Assembly (NCBI RefSeq): GCF_024459955.1
Contig: NZ_JANFXK010000001.1
Span: 310,001-374,000, forward strand
Length of the DNA stretch: 64,000 nucleotides
Direction of reading: 5' to 3'
Source of the DNA: Anaerovorax odorimutans
GTDB taxonomy: Bacteria; Bacillota; Clostridia; Peptostreptococcales; Anaerovoracaceae
Part shown: piece after piece, positions 34,501 through 41,500 of the stretch
Layout: every line of letters starts with the position of its first letter
Numbering within the stretch: position 1 is the stretch's first letter
Made by a program: the position numbers and the translations under genes
The notes under the pieces: model-generated
Told to the model about the DNA's origin: nothing
The model's database searches: none
What the model saw: only the letters and a program-made list of their open reading frames with translations

Positions 34501-35768
34501 GTATAAATTTCTTTGTCCGCGTCATACCACGAGATATCAACCGGTGCGACCTGATAGTTTCCATCGGTTTTTGTGACAAAGGAATCATTCGCTATGTACT
34601 CTATCGGATTTGTATTGAATATACCCGCTTTTATATAGGGATCCTTTCCTGTCAGTTTTTCGTACTCAATGGCACCCTGTTCTCCGGTAAAGGTGCCCCC
34701 GAAAATCTTTGCGGTTGCTTTCGTCCGAATTCCTCCGTCCCCGCCGGCGTTGTCATTCCCAACATGGACTGCGTTCCTTGGACTGTAAAATGTTCCTCCG
34801 TACACTTCTCCCGCCGATTCTCCCTCTTCACCGGCCACATACAGTGCATAAAAGGATTTATTGTTTCCCTTTTCCGCTGAAAAATGGCCGTCACGGATTA
34901 CGATCTTTCCGGCCGCACATGCCACAGCTCCTTGGATACCCGTAACAGTCGCATTATTAATGGTCATTTCCTTGCTGTTTCTTATGCAGTATGCATAAAA
35001 TCCTTTATCCGCATTAGGGAGCTTGTCCACACTGGAAGAAGTCGAATGAAAGCTCCCACCATTAATGGTACAGATTCCAGTATTGTATACTCCGTATCCC
35101 TTAGCGTCTACAGTTCCGCCGTTTATGGTAAGTTTACCTTGCGCGCTGGAATTGAACAGGACTGCGCCGCCTGTGTACGCAGTACGGAATGTTCCTCCGT
35201 CAACAATAACACTGCCGCTTTTCATATTTTTTAAAAGGCTGAGCGTCTCGGTTATGATTTCTCCGTTTGTTCCACTGTCTTTAATGGTCAGCTTGCCTTC
35301 ATTGATAAAAGCAATACTTCCATACTGCGGACTGATAACCTTGATTTCTTTTCCGTTTAAATCCAGAGTCACATCCCATCCCTCGGGAATGGTCAAATAC
35401 GGATCATCATTATTTACAGTTATCTCGATATTGTTTTCAATTTGATAATTACCTGAACCTGTGATCTCTGACAATTCGTTAATTTTTACGGCTCCATTGG
35501 CAGCCGCTTTTCCTGAGGCTTGTTTCTCCGATCTGCTTTCATTGGACGCAGGCTGCGCTGCCTGCTTTGCTGCCGCAGCCGTTTCCTCATTGGCACCGGT
35601 TTCTTTATCCGCATCATTTGCCGGAGCTGTTGTTTCAGCAACCGGCGCAGGCTCTTCCGGCGCCGTCGCTCCCCAGACAAAGGCGGTCGGGAATGTCATG
35701 GTGAATGTCACGGCAATGGCTATGAGCCATGACAAAAGCTTACTGCTTGTCTTTTTTCTCGATTCCAT
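28572..35768 (-). CDS. giant exported beta-helix/Ig-like surface protein (2398 aa)
   Basis: Signal peptide (cut near AFVWGA, residue 34), then an Ala/Glu/Thr-rich linker to about 95. Residues about 100-1390 are a right-handed parallel beta-helix region with many short GT/NN turns (pectate-lyase-like repeats such as VDGGTFRTAYTGG and ISNNRIEGV). A Big_2 immunoglobulin-like domain sits at about 1395-1475 (IKATLHKGETLQLSALVSPS, GMVKAVAPGSAEITA), a second helix block to about 1730, another Ig-like domain to 1815, a beta-rich domain to about 2020 and a helical stalk (2025-2225). The C-terminus (2240-2398) is an MBG-like plus a lysine-rich Fn3-like module ending KRIKTK. No LPXTG motif, no transmembrane anchor. 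Likely an adhesin or glycan-binding protein held by non-covalent wall binding; ligand unknown. ATG preceded by GGAGGATACAT. A structured leader precedes it. Confidence 0.85.
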   Translation of the reverse strand: MESRKKTSSKLLSWLIAIAVTFTMTFPTAFVWGATAPEEPAPVAETTAPANDADKETGANEETAAAAKQAAQPASNESRSEKQASGKAAANGAVKINELSEITGSGNYQIENNIEITVNNDDPYLTIPEGWDVTLDLNGKEIKVISPQYGSIAFINEGKLTIKDSGTNGEIITETLSLLKNMKSGSVIVDGGTFRTAYTGGAVLFNSSAQGKLTINGGTVDAKGYGVYNTGICTINGGSFHSTSSSVDKLPNADKGFYAYCIRNSKEMTINNATVTGIQGAVACAAGKIVIRDGHFSAEKGNNKSFYALYVAGEEGESAGEVYGGTFYSPRNAVHVGNDNAGGDGGIRTKATAKIFGGTFTGEQGAIEYEKLTGKDPYIKAGIFNTNPIEYIANDSFVTKTDGNYQVAPVDISWYDADKEIYTIGTAADLAGLAYLTNTGLGDKKIDFKGKTIKLGSDIDLTGVDWTPIGSGASSSQISEGTYGKINVTCDNPFRGVFDGQNHTIKNLTMDGKNYETKEQEKTSYGKYIGLFTATENAEIRNLTLEAVRIDNAGAFAAPVVSFAASTVMDNVKVTGKSSVSGQNAAGLAACLIDTKDGKQCEMKDCSSTADLTVSGNTAGIIAGGLIQQISSGWDRTVVIDGCQYTGLINIDAKGTAYIWAGGLYGGTSFEEGGFTLKVKDCSNSESNIKVTNQGSLPGAFFGTTSQKTEDKDSLSGTRMEFFGGLLGRTHYNVEVVVFDRDGIHVGVSGQLEYKTAAAAIGDRYYVSVAAAVDAAKAGDIIEIAEGTHSEDLTVNKDITLRGKGEDKTILKGKIDLTGGTSAFENLKVENRENTTYENALITLKGEQPSTARFEHCTIHDNETAFRMESKGSALTLKDTDVKGEDRYGIGIRNEGQTLTVEGGTIEGWGAIMTSAGGLVEGKLENSRVKIKITGATIVGIAQDNDDYGAITLQENFHKVQLDVEDTIFNTEKKEGQTGAKQSCLTIRCYDSIINLSRCTFNNKLAVKPGAALIHSLRNTTKGYEEKFNEVPTKINIENCKFDYTPYNAEKNEGTYPIIKRGVDVVKIDGTSYNVVDGGSINDAIHAAKDGDTIRIQAGTYDEKVNPFPESNHSQEKSISLMGANSENDPNKSSWFEKETILTGGMYLGYDDSHTRNNSITVKGITFRGNGLTVADEKDVTISNNKFVGIQPASDGNANAIAVLDQELSDLRGNATISNNRIEGVTAIQGKAGMGINLRNPYNATVTNNYIKDTEHNGILFQKNSSYEKNTGQATITGNILVNWDSNDDSTGGRALRLDFRGNKEGDDSAKSISVTGNIFDKPNMISKHTDPDFVKITGIEKCSLDLTKNYWNSAKPDFKSILTVTSDDGQVLSKNVSPFYIDKSLSESSLRSDIRSVDLDKIKATLHKGETLQLSALVSPSDAYDKSVEWTSSDKSIATVDASGMVKAVAPGSAEITAAAVNGEKDVCKIRVINETVAAKIGSEPYDSLESAIAAAEAGDTVTIVSDITLSQPITIGKAITLTDDGDRTITVDYEPKDGKAPIQTPVSGVTIKDLNVVLNYNSFNIVHCAGQAITLQNNTFKAKGVNVALRKPFNSIGGGSKLIGNTVISGNKAWDGVPDKNGILSVRTKDPGDAKEGEIIIKDNHFENFYKGISLDNNGANVPVTVTNNKFLNVNYAFEMSKNQKNDGYSFMENYNGGAAPKVLDADSSAELAGAPSVLPYYKDAELTQLVTAIKAVKLNATKMDVKQGNQAQLIAAVIPETEKGEYDTGIQWSAEAGKGASVDEQGVVSIEEGAEINDKVVVTAAAKGNGAKYATCEITILAKTDDGSATHIQPTVKDQRINSDDVKMAIGNTAKGQDIVVVAPEEVPAPIIEQDLIASAKANESNLIIETRNKNDNLKATFSFDAKTIKDTSIAVKTGITKKEIAEKPVELGSADITGISLEHEGGFPGLAVITVALPDQNINADSVYVYHLQKDNSLKLVDNGALPVKKDSSGTKTVTFRLLHASDYVFSSAPMKASAAKALVEQEIEAISRTDEISYTHQWDAKIKDARAAYDGFKAQYPDKAAMLGSDEVIVAAERKYEAMDAQVEAFRKSLKAFEGVSGVLSRYQQQDADKLKEDYERLDADQKASLKDVQDQYNYVLELEAGSKVAENRVHANRVIKAVEQLPINVVYSAEDKKKIDAARNVYNSVVSETPGAKALLTEELKKIEAAEAAYRSAETAYKTARRNTYSGTRISLAAAQYTYDGRAKTPKVNGLSGFVKGTDYVISYKNNVKTGKATVTVTAKGDFAGLRTKTATFRIIPAKAAISKLKGGAKSFKVTVKSQKNTGVTGYQIAYSKKKNKGFKKVNTTKTSKKIKKLKAEQKYYVKVRAYKRIDGKNYYGAYSKVKRIKTK

Positions 35769-35838
35769 ATGTATCCTCCTCCATAGACGGTACGGAAAAT
35801 TAAAGAAGTAAAATCAGATCCTTGATACGCCACAAAAA

Positions 35839-35864
35839 GCACACTATCTGCGGTGATAGTGTGC
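35839..35864 (-). terminator. terminator-like hairpin in the leader of the giant adhesin gene
   Basis: GCACACTATC (10 bp) pairs with GATAGTGTGC, then TTTTTG on the minus strand, 70 bp before the start codon of the adhesin and downstream of its promoter. As it sits inside the leader it could act as an attenuator. Confidence 0.7.
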
Positions 35865-35908
35865 AAGATGTTTTCAATATAAGCTTTCTCCGGCGAAAAA
35901 GGGTCTAT

Positions 35909-35971
35909 TGAATTACAGCCCGTCAAACGCTATCATCTTCATCCCTTTAATAGCATCGCAATTGTAATTCA
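35909..35971 (-). promoter_or_regulatory. structured 5' leader element, candidate cis-regulatory RNA
   Basis: Minus strand: TGAATTACA (35963-35971) and TGTAATTCA (35909-35917) form a perfect 9-bp outer stem; inside, GCTAT (35950-35954) pairs with ATAGC (35929-35933). It lies between the promoter and the terminator-like hairpin. It does not match the c-di-GMP-I, c-di-GMP-II or other riboswitch consensus sequences I can recall. Confidence 0.5.
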
Positions 35972-35999
35972 CCCGGAATCCCCTTCTGTTCGTATAAAT

Positions 36000-36029
36000 A
36001 TACTACTCCTCAAAACCCTGATTTGTCAA
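36000..36029 (-). promoter_or_regulatory. promoter of the giant adhesin gene
   Basis: Minus strand TTGACA (36024-36029), 18-bp spacer, TAGTAT (36000-36005). Gives a leader of about 225 nt. Confidence 0.7.
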
Positions 36030-36137
36030 CGGTTTGCGGCTCTTTAAGATCGAGAAATTTGTTACACTGACATCCTGTATCAAACAGCCTTTTTCATGTA
36101 ATAAACGCCCCTTGACTTTTTAATAAATTCGAGTACA

Positions 36138-36971
36138 TCAGCAGTTTCCCGCGAAAACATAGTTTAGATATTGTCCGGCGATATCCACCAGTTCGTAAAT
36201 TCGTTTTACTTCCGTGGGCCCTCTGTCCCGCATCCTCCAGTTGGGAAAGAATCGGGTAATATGCAGGGGGATTTCCGGATCTATTGCCGCTATCCACTGT
36301 GACAGCTCTCTTATTTCCCGGTCCGAGTCGTTCTCGCCCGGCACAATCAGAGTCGTCAGCTCCACGTGGCAGCTGCCGGCAGCCCGCCGGATAAAGGCTT
36401 TGACCGTCTCCAGATCGCCGCCCAGCATTTTATAATACCGCTGCGTAAAGCCTTTCAGGTCGATATTCATGGCGTCGATATAGGGAAGCACGGCTTCCGC
36501 CGTCTTTTGCGTGACTGAGCCATTGGTAACCACGACGTTTTTCAGCCCCCTGCTCTGCGCCAGCCTTGCCGTATCCCGTACAAACTCAAAGCCGATCAGC
36601 GGCTCGTTGTAAGTGAATGCCAGGCCGATATTACCCGCTGATTTCAGTTCTAAAGCCTTTTCCACCAGCTCCAAAGGGGAAATGTCATAAATCCCGAAAG
36701 CCTCCTCACAGGATGCGGATTGGGCAATCTGGTAGTTTTGACAGAAGGGACATTTGAGGTTACAGCCATAGCTCCCCACGGACAAAATTCCGCTCCCCGG
36801 GAAAAACCGCTTTAAGGGTTTCTTTTCAATCGGATCGAGCGCCAGAGCTGTTACCTTGCCGTAGTTTGTGCTGATGATTGTTCCGCCCTCGTTTTTTCTC
36901 GCTCCGCATATTCCCGGCTGCTGCGGTTCCAAAAGGCAGCGGTGCATGCAGACTTCGCATCTGGTCTTCAT
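36138..36971 (-). CDS. amrS: AmmeMemoRadiSam-system radical SAM enzyme
   Basis: 277 residues. An N-terminal Cys-rich lead (CEVCMHRCLLEPQQPGICGAR) is typical of this branch, followed by the radical-SAM cluster site CNLKCPFCQNYQI (CX3CX2C). The family, also seen in archaea and many anaerobes, occurs with MEMO and AMMECR1 domain proteins; its reaction is not established. Its ATG overlaps the stop of the upstream gene (4-bp ATGA overlap), showing translational coupling with the MEMO-AMMECR1 fusion. It is on the same strand as, but upstream of, the adhesin gene, with a separate promoter between. Confidence 0.9.
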   Translation of the reverse strand: MKTRCEVCMHRCLLEPQQPGICGARKNEGGTIISTNYGKVTALALDPIEKKPLKRFFPGSGILSVGSYGCNLKCPFCQNYQIAQSASCEEAFGIYDISPLELVEKALELKSAGNIGLAFTYNEPLIGFEFVRDTARLAQSRGLKNVVVTNGSVTQKTAEAVLPYIDAMNIDLKGFTQRYYKMLGGDLETVKAFIRRAAGSCHVELTTLIVPGENDSDREIRELSQWIAAIDPEIPLHITRFFPNWRMRDRGPTEVKRIYELVDIAGQYLNYVFAGNC

Positions 36972-38353
36972 TTGTGTCTCACCACTTCAAATCGTTCCAG
37001 GCTGACGGGTTCATCCGGGCCAATGCCCGCTTTTTGTCTGGCAATGGCAATCTGCTCCTGAGGCGTGTTGATTCCCTCCAGATTGGGAAGCAGCAGTCCC
37101 CGCTTGCTTCCTTTGGTTACAATGACGCCGTATTTCTCAGTGTCCAGCTCATCTTCCGACGCTATGCGCTCCGGCTCTCCCAGCACATCGACGCTGTATT
37201 CCAGTTTTGTCAGTTCCTCCTGTCCCACAGGCGAAAACCGCGGGTCCCTCGTTCCCGCGCTGACCGCGTTTTCCAGAATTTCTGCCGCCAGATTTTCCCG
37301 CACCGGGCCAATCGTCCCAATGCAGCCCCGCAGCCTGCCGTCTTTTTCCAGGGAAACAAAAGCTCCCGCCCTGCGGCCTGTCAGCTCGTCCGGCAAATTC
37401 TCCGGCATTGACAGCATCTCTCCTGTAGTCACGTAGGTTTCAAGGGATTCCCTCGCCAGACGCACATAGATATCCTCGGCGGCTTTTCTTTCCTTCAGAC
37501 GGCGCCTCTCCTTTTCCTCATATTGTTCCTTAAAATTCCTCTCGCTGTCTTCACCGATTACCCGATAGGCGCAGATTCCGTAGCCCACGCCAAAGGTATC
37601 CTGATAGGAAAGACGCTGCGCTTCTATTTCCGTTCGGTCCAAAGTTCCGGCCATGATGGTAAAGGCCCCATGGCCGCACTCGCTGGCATTTCTCCTGAAA
37701 TCGTCGGTGAATTCAAAGAGACGGAAGAAGTTGCCGCTTCCCATCACATCCATGATATGTTTATCGTAAACCGGACCTTCTTCTTTATATCCGTAAGGTC
37801 CCTCCTCTTTCAGGCAGTGGGACAAATCTCCGCTGGCAACAATCACTGTCCGTCGCCGCATACGCTGCGCCGCTTCCCTGATCGCCTGTCCCAGGGCATA
37901 ATGATCGGTCAGGGGCAGCCCTGAAAGCCCGACTCTCACCAGCTTATAGCCCCGGTATACCTGATCGATGAAATAGAGCGGCACCATAGTGCCGTGATCC
38001 AAAGAAGCATCCTGCTCCCCCAGCGGTCCTGCCATTAAGTGTCTGTCTCTGCAGACGGCGGATATCTCCTTTACCAGTTCCGTGTCGTATACTGCGTCAA
38101 AAGCCACCTGTTTTGCCCGAAACTGGCCAAAGTCTCCGTGAGCCTGCTGTCCGGGAGAAATGTGGAAATAGTCGGCATACATGGTGGCGTGGGGTGAAAT
38201 AATGACAATGGTTTCCGGCTCCAGCAGGGCGATCTGCTGGGCAACCGCTTTGTACGCCAGCGTCGTATCGCTGATAGACGATTCCTGCCCTTTTCCAATT
38301 TCGGGAACGATCAGCGGCGGGTGAGGAACCATAAACGCGCCTGTAATATACAT
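36968..38353 (-). CDS. AmmeMemoRadiSam-system MEMO-AMMECR1 fusion protein
   Basis: 461 residues from ATG 38353 (AGGAG nine bases upstream; an earlier in-frame ATG at 38383 lacks one). Residues about 1-265 are a MEMO/class III extradiol dioxygenase-like domain (MVPHPPLIVPEIG, SPHATMYADYF, DHGTMVPLYF, ASGDLSHCL). Residues about 285-461 are an AMMECR1 domain (LPDELTGRRAGAFVSLEKDG, LRGCIGTIGP, ISAGTRDPRF-like VSAGTRDPRFSPV). The fusion places parts A and B of the system in one chain next to the radical SAM part. Function unknown; the MEMO fold suggests metal-dependent chemistry on a small substrate. Confidence 0.92.
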   Translation of the reverse strand: MYITGAFMVPHPPLIVPEIGKGQESSISDTTLAYKAVAQQIALLEPETIVIISPHATMYADYFHISPGQQAHGDFGQFRAKQVAFDAVYDTELVKEISAVCRDRHLMAGPLGEQDASLDHGTMVPLYFIDQVYRGYKLVRVGLSGLPLTDHYALGQAIREAAQRMRRRTVIVASGDLSHCLKEEGPYGYKEEGPVYDKHIMDVMGSGNFFRLFEFTDDFRRNASECGHGAFTIMAGTLDRTEIEAQRLSYQDTFGVGYGICAYRVIGEDSERNFKEQYEEKERRRLKERKAAEDIYVRLARESLETYVTTGEMLSMPENLPDELTGRRAGAFVSLEKDGRLRGCIGTIGPVRENLAAEILENAVSAGTRDPRFSPVGQEELTKLEYSVDVLGEPERIASEDELDTEKYGVIVTKGSKRGLLLPNLEGINTPQEQIAIARQKAGIGPDEPVSLERFEVVRHK

Positions 38354-38451
38354 GAAGATCAACTCCTTTCCGTTTTTTCTCATTATAGCACGTTTGGATA
38401 AAGGTAACGGTTATGAATTTTTATCCACTGTCTTTTTTAAAGAAATTCAAA

Positions 38452-38492
38452 GAGGCTTGCCGCATCAGCAAAAAACGGATGCGACAAGCCTC
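38452..38492. terminator. bidirectional intrinsic terminator
   Basis: GAGGCTTGCCGCATC pairs with GATGCGACAAGCCTC (one mismatch), with TTTTT on the plus side and TTTGAATTTC on the minus side; it closes the LRR protein gene. Confidence 0.8.
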
Positions 38493-38584
38493 TTTTTATG
38501 ATAGTTGATCGTTTTGTATCCTGCTGTGGAGCCATACCAGATTATGGGCCATAACAAAGGACGGCCGCAGGAGCATGAAAATAT

Positions 38585-41500
38585 TTACTTTGTTTTAATA
38601 CTTCTCACTTTTGACCAGCTTGAATAGTATTTTGTTTTTCCCACTTTTTTATAGGTTCTGACCTTAACATAGTATCTGCGGTTCTTCTTGAGTTTCTTAA
38701 TGGTTTTCGAAGTTTTCTTGTATCCTTTTACGGTTATTGTCCGGGTTTTGCTTTTAAATTTTTTGCTCGTTGAATACTGAATCTGATATCCGGTCGCCTG
38801 TTTCGAAACCTTCTTCCACTTAGCCGTAAACTGTTTTTTCCCTTTTTTCAGTTTTACGCTTGTGGCTTTCGGATTAATTTTGAATGTCCGGCTTACGGTT
38901 CCGCTGTACGGCCTTCCGTTAAACTTAACCGTAACTTTATACGTGCCTACGTTTTTTCTGCCTTTTGCGTAAGTCACCGTATAGTTTGACCTTGAAATGG
39001 CCTGGCCCCGATTGTCTTTTACCATTACGGATGGCTTCTTGACTTTGCCGTTGTAGGCATACGCCGCCTTCGATAACGATACGGTACGAATGGTCGGCTT
39101 TACAGTAAACGAAGCCTTGGCTGTTCCAAAGGTCGATACGATCTCGACGTTAAAGGTCTTTGCGTTCAGGGTGTACGCAAGGGACTCCAGATACCCCGGT
39201 TTCAGCGCGATTCTAAGGTATTCTCCTTTTTCCACAACATAATCCGTGCCCTTGGACAGCGTTTTTCCATTAACAACAACTTTTTCAAGCTGTTCCGTCA
39301 GAGCGTTTGTCTGGAAGGTTAAACCGGCATTCCCCTTTTCCCAGACAGCCGCGCTGCTGCTCTTTATGGTGTGAGCGCCCAGGTACTTGACTTTATAAGT
39401 ATCGTCTTTTAACTTTGTATGCGCGATATTGTTTGTCGTAACTTCCACAACATGGCTTCCGTTCTTGCCCTTATTGTTGAGGAAGGGCTGCTCTCCTACT
39501 GTTTGCACGCTGTTGGGGAAATGAACGGTCTCCAGCAGCGCCTCTTTGAACGCGTACTTTCCGATAGTGCTGACTCCTTCTCCAATCGTGAGCTTTGCAA
39601 GGGTCGTTGCTTTGTAAGTTCCTTCAAAGGCGGACGCACCGATTTCTTTAACGTTTCCGGGGATCGTAAGCGTTGTCAGGTGATGCAGGTGGAAGGCCTT
39701 TTCGCCGATTTTCTCTACCGAGGATGGGATATTGAGCGAAGTCAGCCTTGCTCCGGCAAACGCGGTGGCGCCAATTTCAGTGACGGTATTGGGAATGGTC
39801 ACCTGTTCAAGTCTGATATTCATAGAGAACGCGCCCTGCGGTATTTTTGTAACACCCGCCGAAAGCTTAAGCTTGGTGATATTGTTGTTGGAAAAGGCAC
39901 CATTTCCCAGATCAACTACCGTGTCCGGGATTTCAGCCTTTGCAAGCTGATTGCCATAAAAAGCGCTCTCGCCGATTGAAGTAAGACCGGTCAGATCAAC
40001 TGTATCAAGTGCGTTCTGAGCAAAGGACGATTTTCCAATCTTTTTTAAATTGGCAGGCAGATTCACCGAGGTCATACCTCCCGGTGATTCAATTCCAAAC
40101 TTGGTAACTGTGACTTCATCGTCAGGAATTTTAAAGGCTTCATCGCCGATAGCGACGATATCCTTGCCCGACGGCGTTTGATCCGGGAGCACCAGGGCCT
40201 TTACGCCCGCTCTTGCCGCATTGCCGCTGTCGGACCATCCGGTAATCGTACCGCTTTCTTCGTCATAAGTGAAATCGTTTGCTGTCCAGCCCGTACCTAT
40301 CAGCTTGTCGTATACAACTTTATGGGAATAGGAATTGGCAAATTCCGTGTTTCCCTCTTCAACCTGCGTTTTATTGGAGGTTTTCAACTGCACAATAGGG
40401 CTTGCCGGCGTCTTCGCATTACCGAATATGCAGTCGGCAGGTTTATTAGCATGGGACAAAATTACTGTACCTGGCAGATCAATACTTGTAAGCTTATTTC
40501 CCATGAAGGCTTCTTGTCCAATTGTCTCCAGACCTTCGTGCATAGTAACACTCGTGAGTCCATTGGTAAGTCCTTCTTCGGTAATTTTAAAGGCATATTT
40601 TCCAATCGTTTTGACGCTCTCAGGAATATCCAGATCTGTCAGCTGATGGTTCTGGAACGCATAGTTTCCAATTGCTGTAAGTGTTTTTGGAAGTGCCAGC
40701 TTTTCCACGTGTGTTCCGCTAAAGGCGTTTTTGCCTATTGTCTTGACTCCATCCGGAATTTCCAGGTTTTTTAGCTTTATTGTCTTGGATGTTCCGGCGT
40801 CGAACGCAGCATCCGGAATCGCCTCCATATTCTTTGAAAGCTTTACTTCCGTCAGAGCGCCGCAGCCTGTAAATGCTTCGCTTCCCATCGTAGTTACGCT
40901 ATCGGGGATTACAATTGATGTGAGCTTTGCGTTCTGGAACGCGGTCTGCCCAATCTCTTTCAATCCCTTTGGAAAAACGACTGCAGTCATCTCTTTCTCG
41001 TAACCCGCCGAAGGATTCAAAGCAAACGCAGAGTTGCCGATTTTCTCCAAGGTTGATGGCAGGATTATGCTTTCCGGTGCATAATTTGTATCACCTTCTG
41101 TGTATACAAAGATGCCTTTTGCGTTTGTGCCGTCACCAAGCGCAGTGATCGTCTTCCCTTCCGGGCCCTGCTTCGGCAGGATCAAAGCCGCGTTCTTTTT
41201 AATCTTGCTCTGACCTTCCTCTGAAAGGCCTGTAATGGCGGTCCCTTCCTGATCGTATGTAAAATCCTTCTCATTCCAGGGCGCCTGATCATTCGGTATG
41301 CTGCCGATAATCAGTTTCTGTACCTTTGAGTTTCCTGCGTCCACATGTTCAATCAGGCCGCCGCCCTCCTGCGCCTTGTACATATATACGATTCCGCTCT
41401 CTTTTTCGGCAGCACTTGTTCCTGATGTTACCGGCTCCATCCCGGTATTTTTCAAAAATACTGTTCCTATCAGTTTCTCTGTATTTGACGGGATCCGGAC

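Noticed and set aside
28572-35768. Sortase-anchored adhesin
   Set aside because: No LPXTG-like motif, hydrophobic segment or basic tail in sortase order at the C-terminus; the end is a folded, lysine-rich module.
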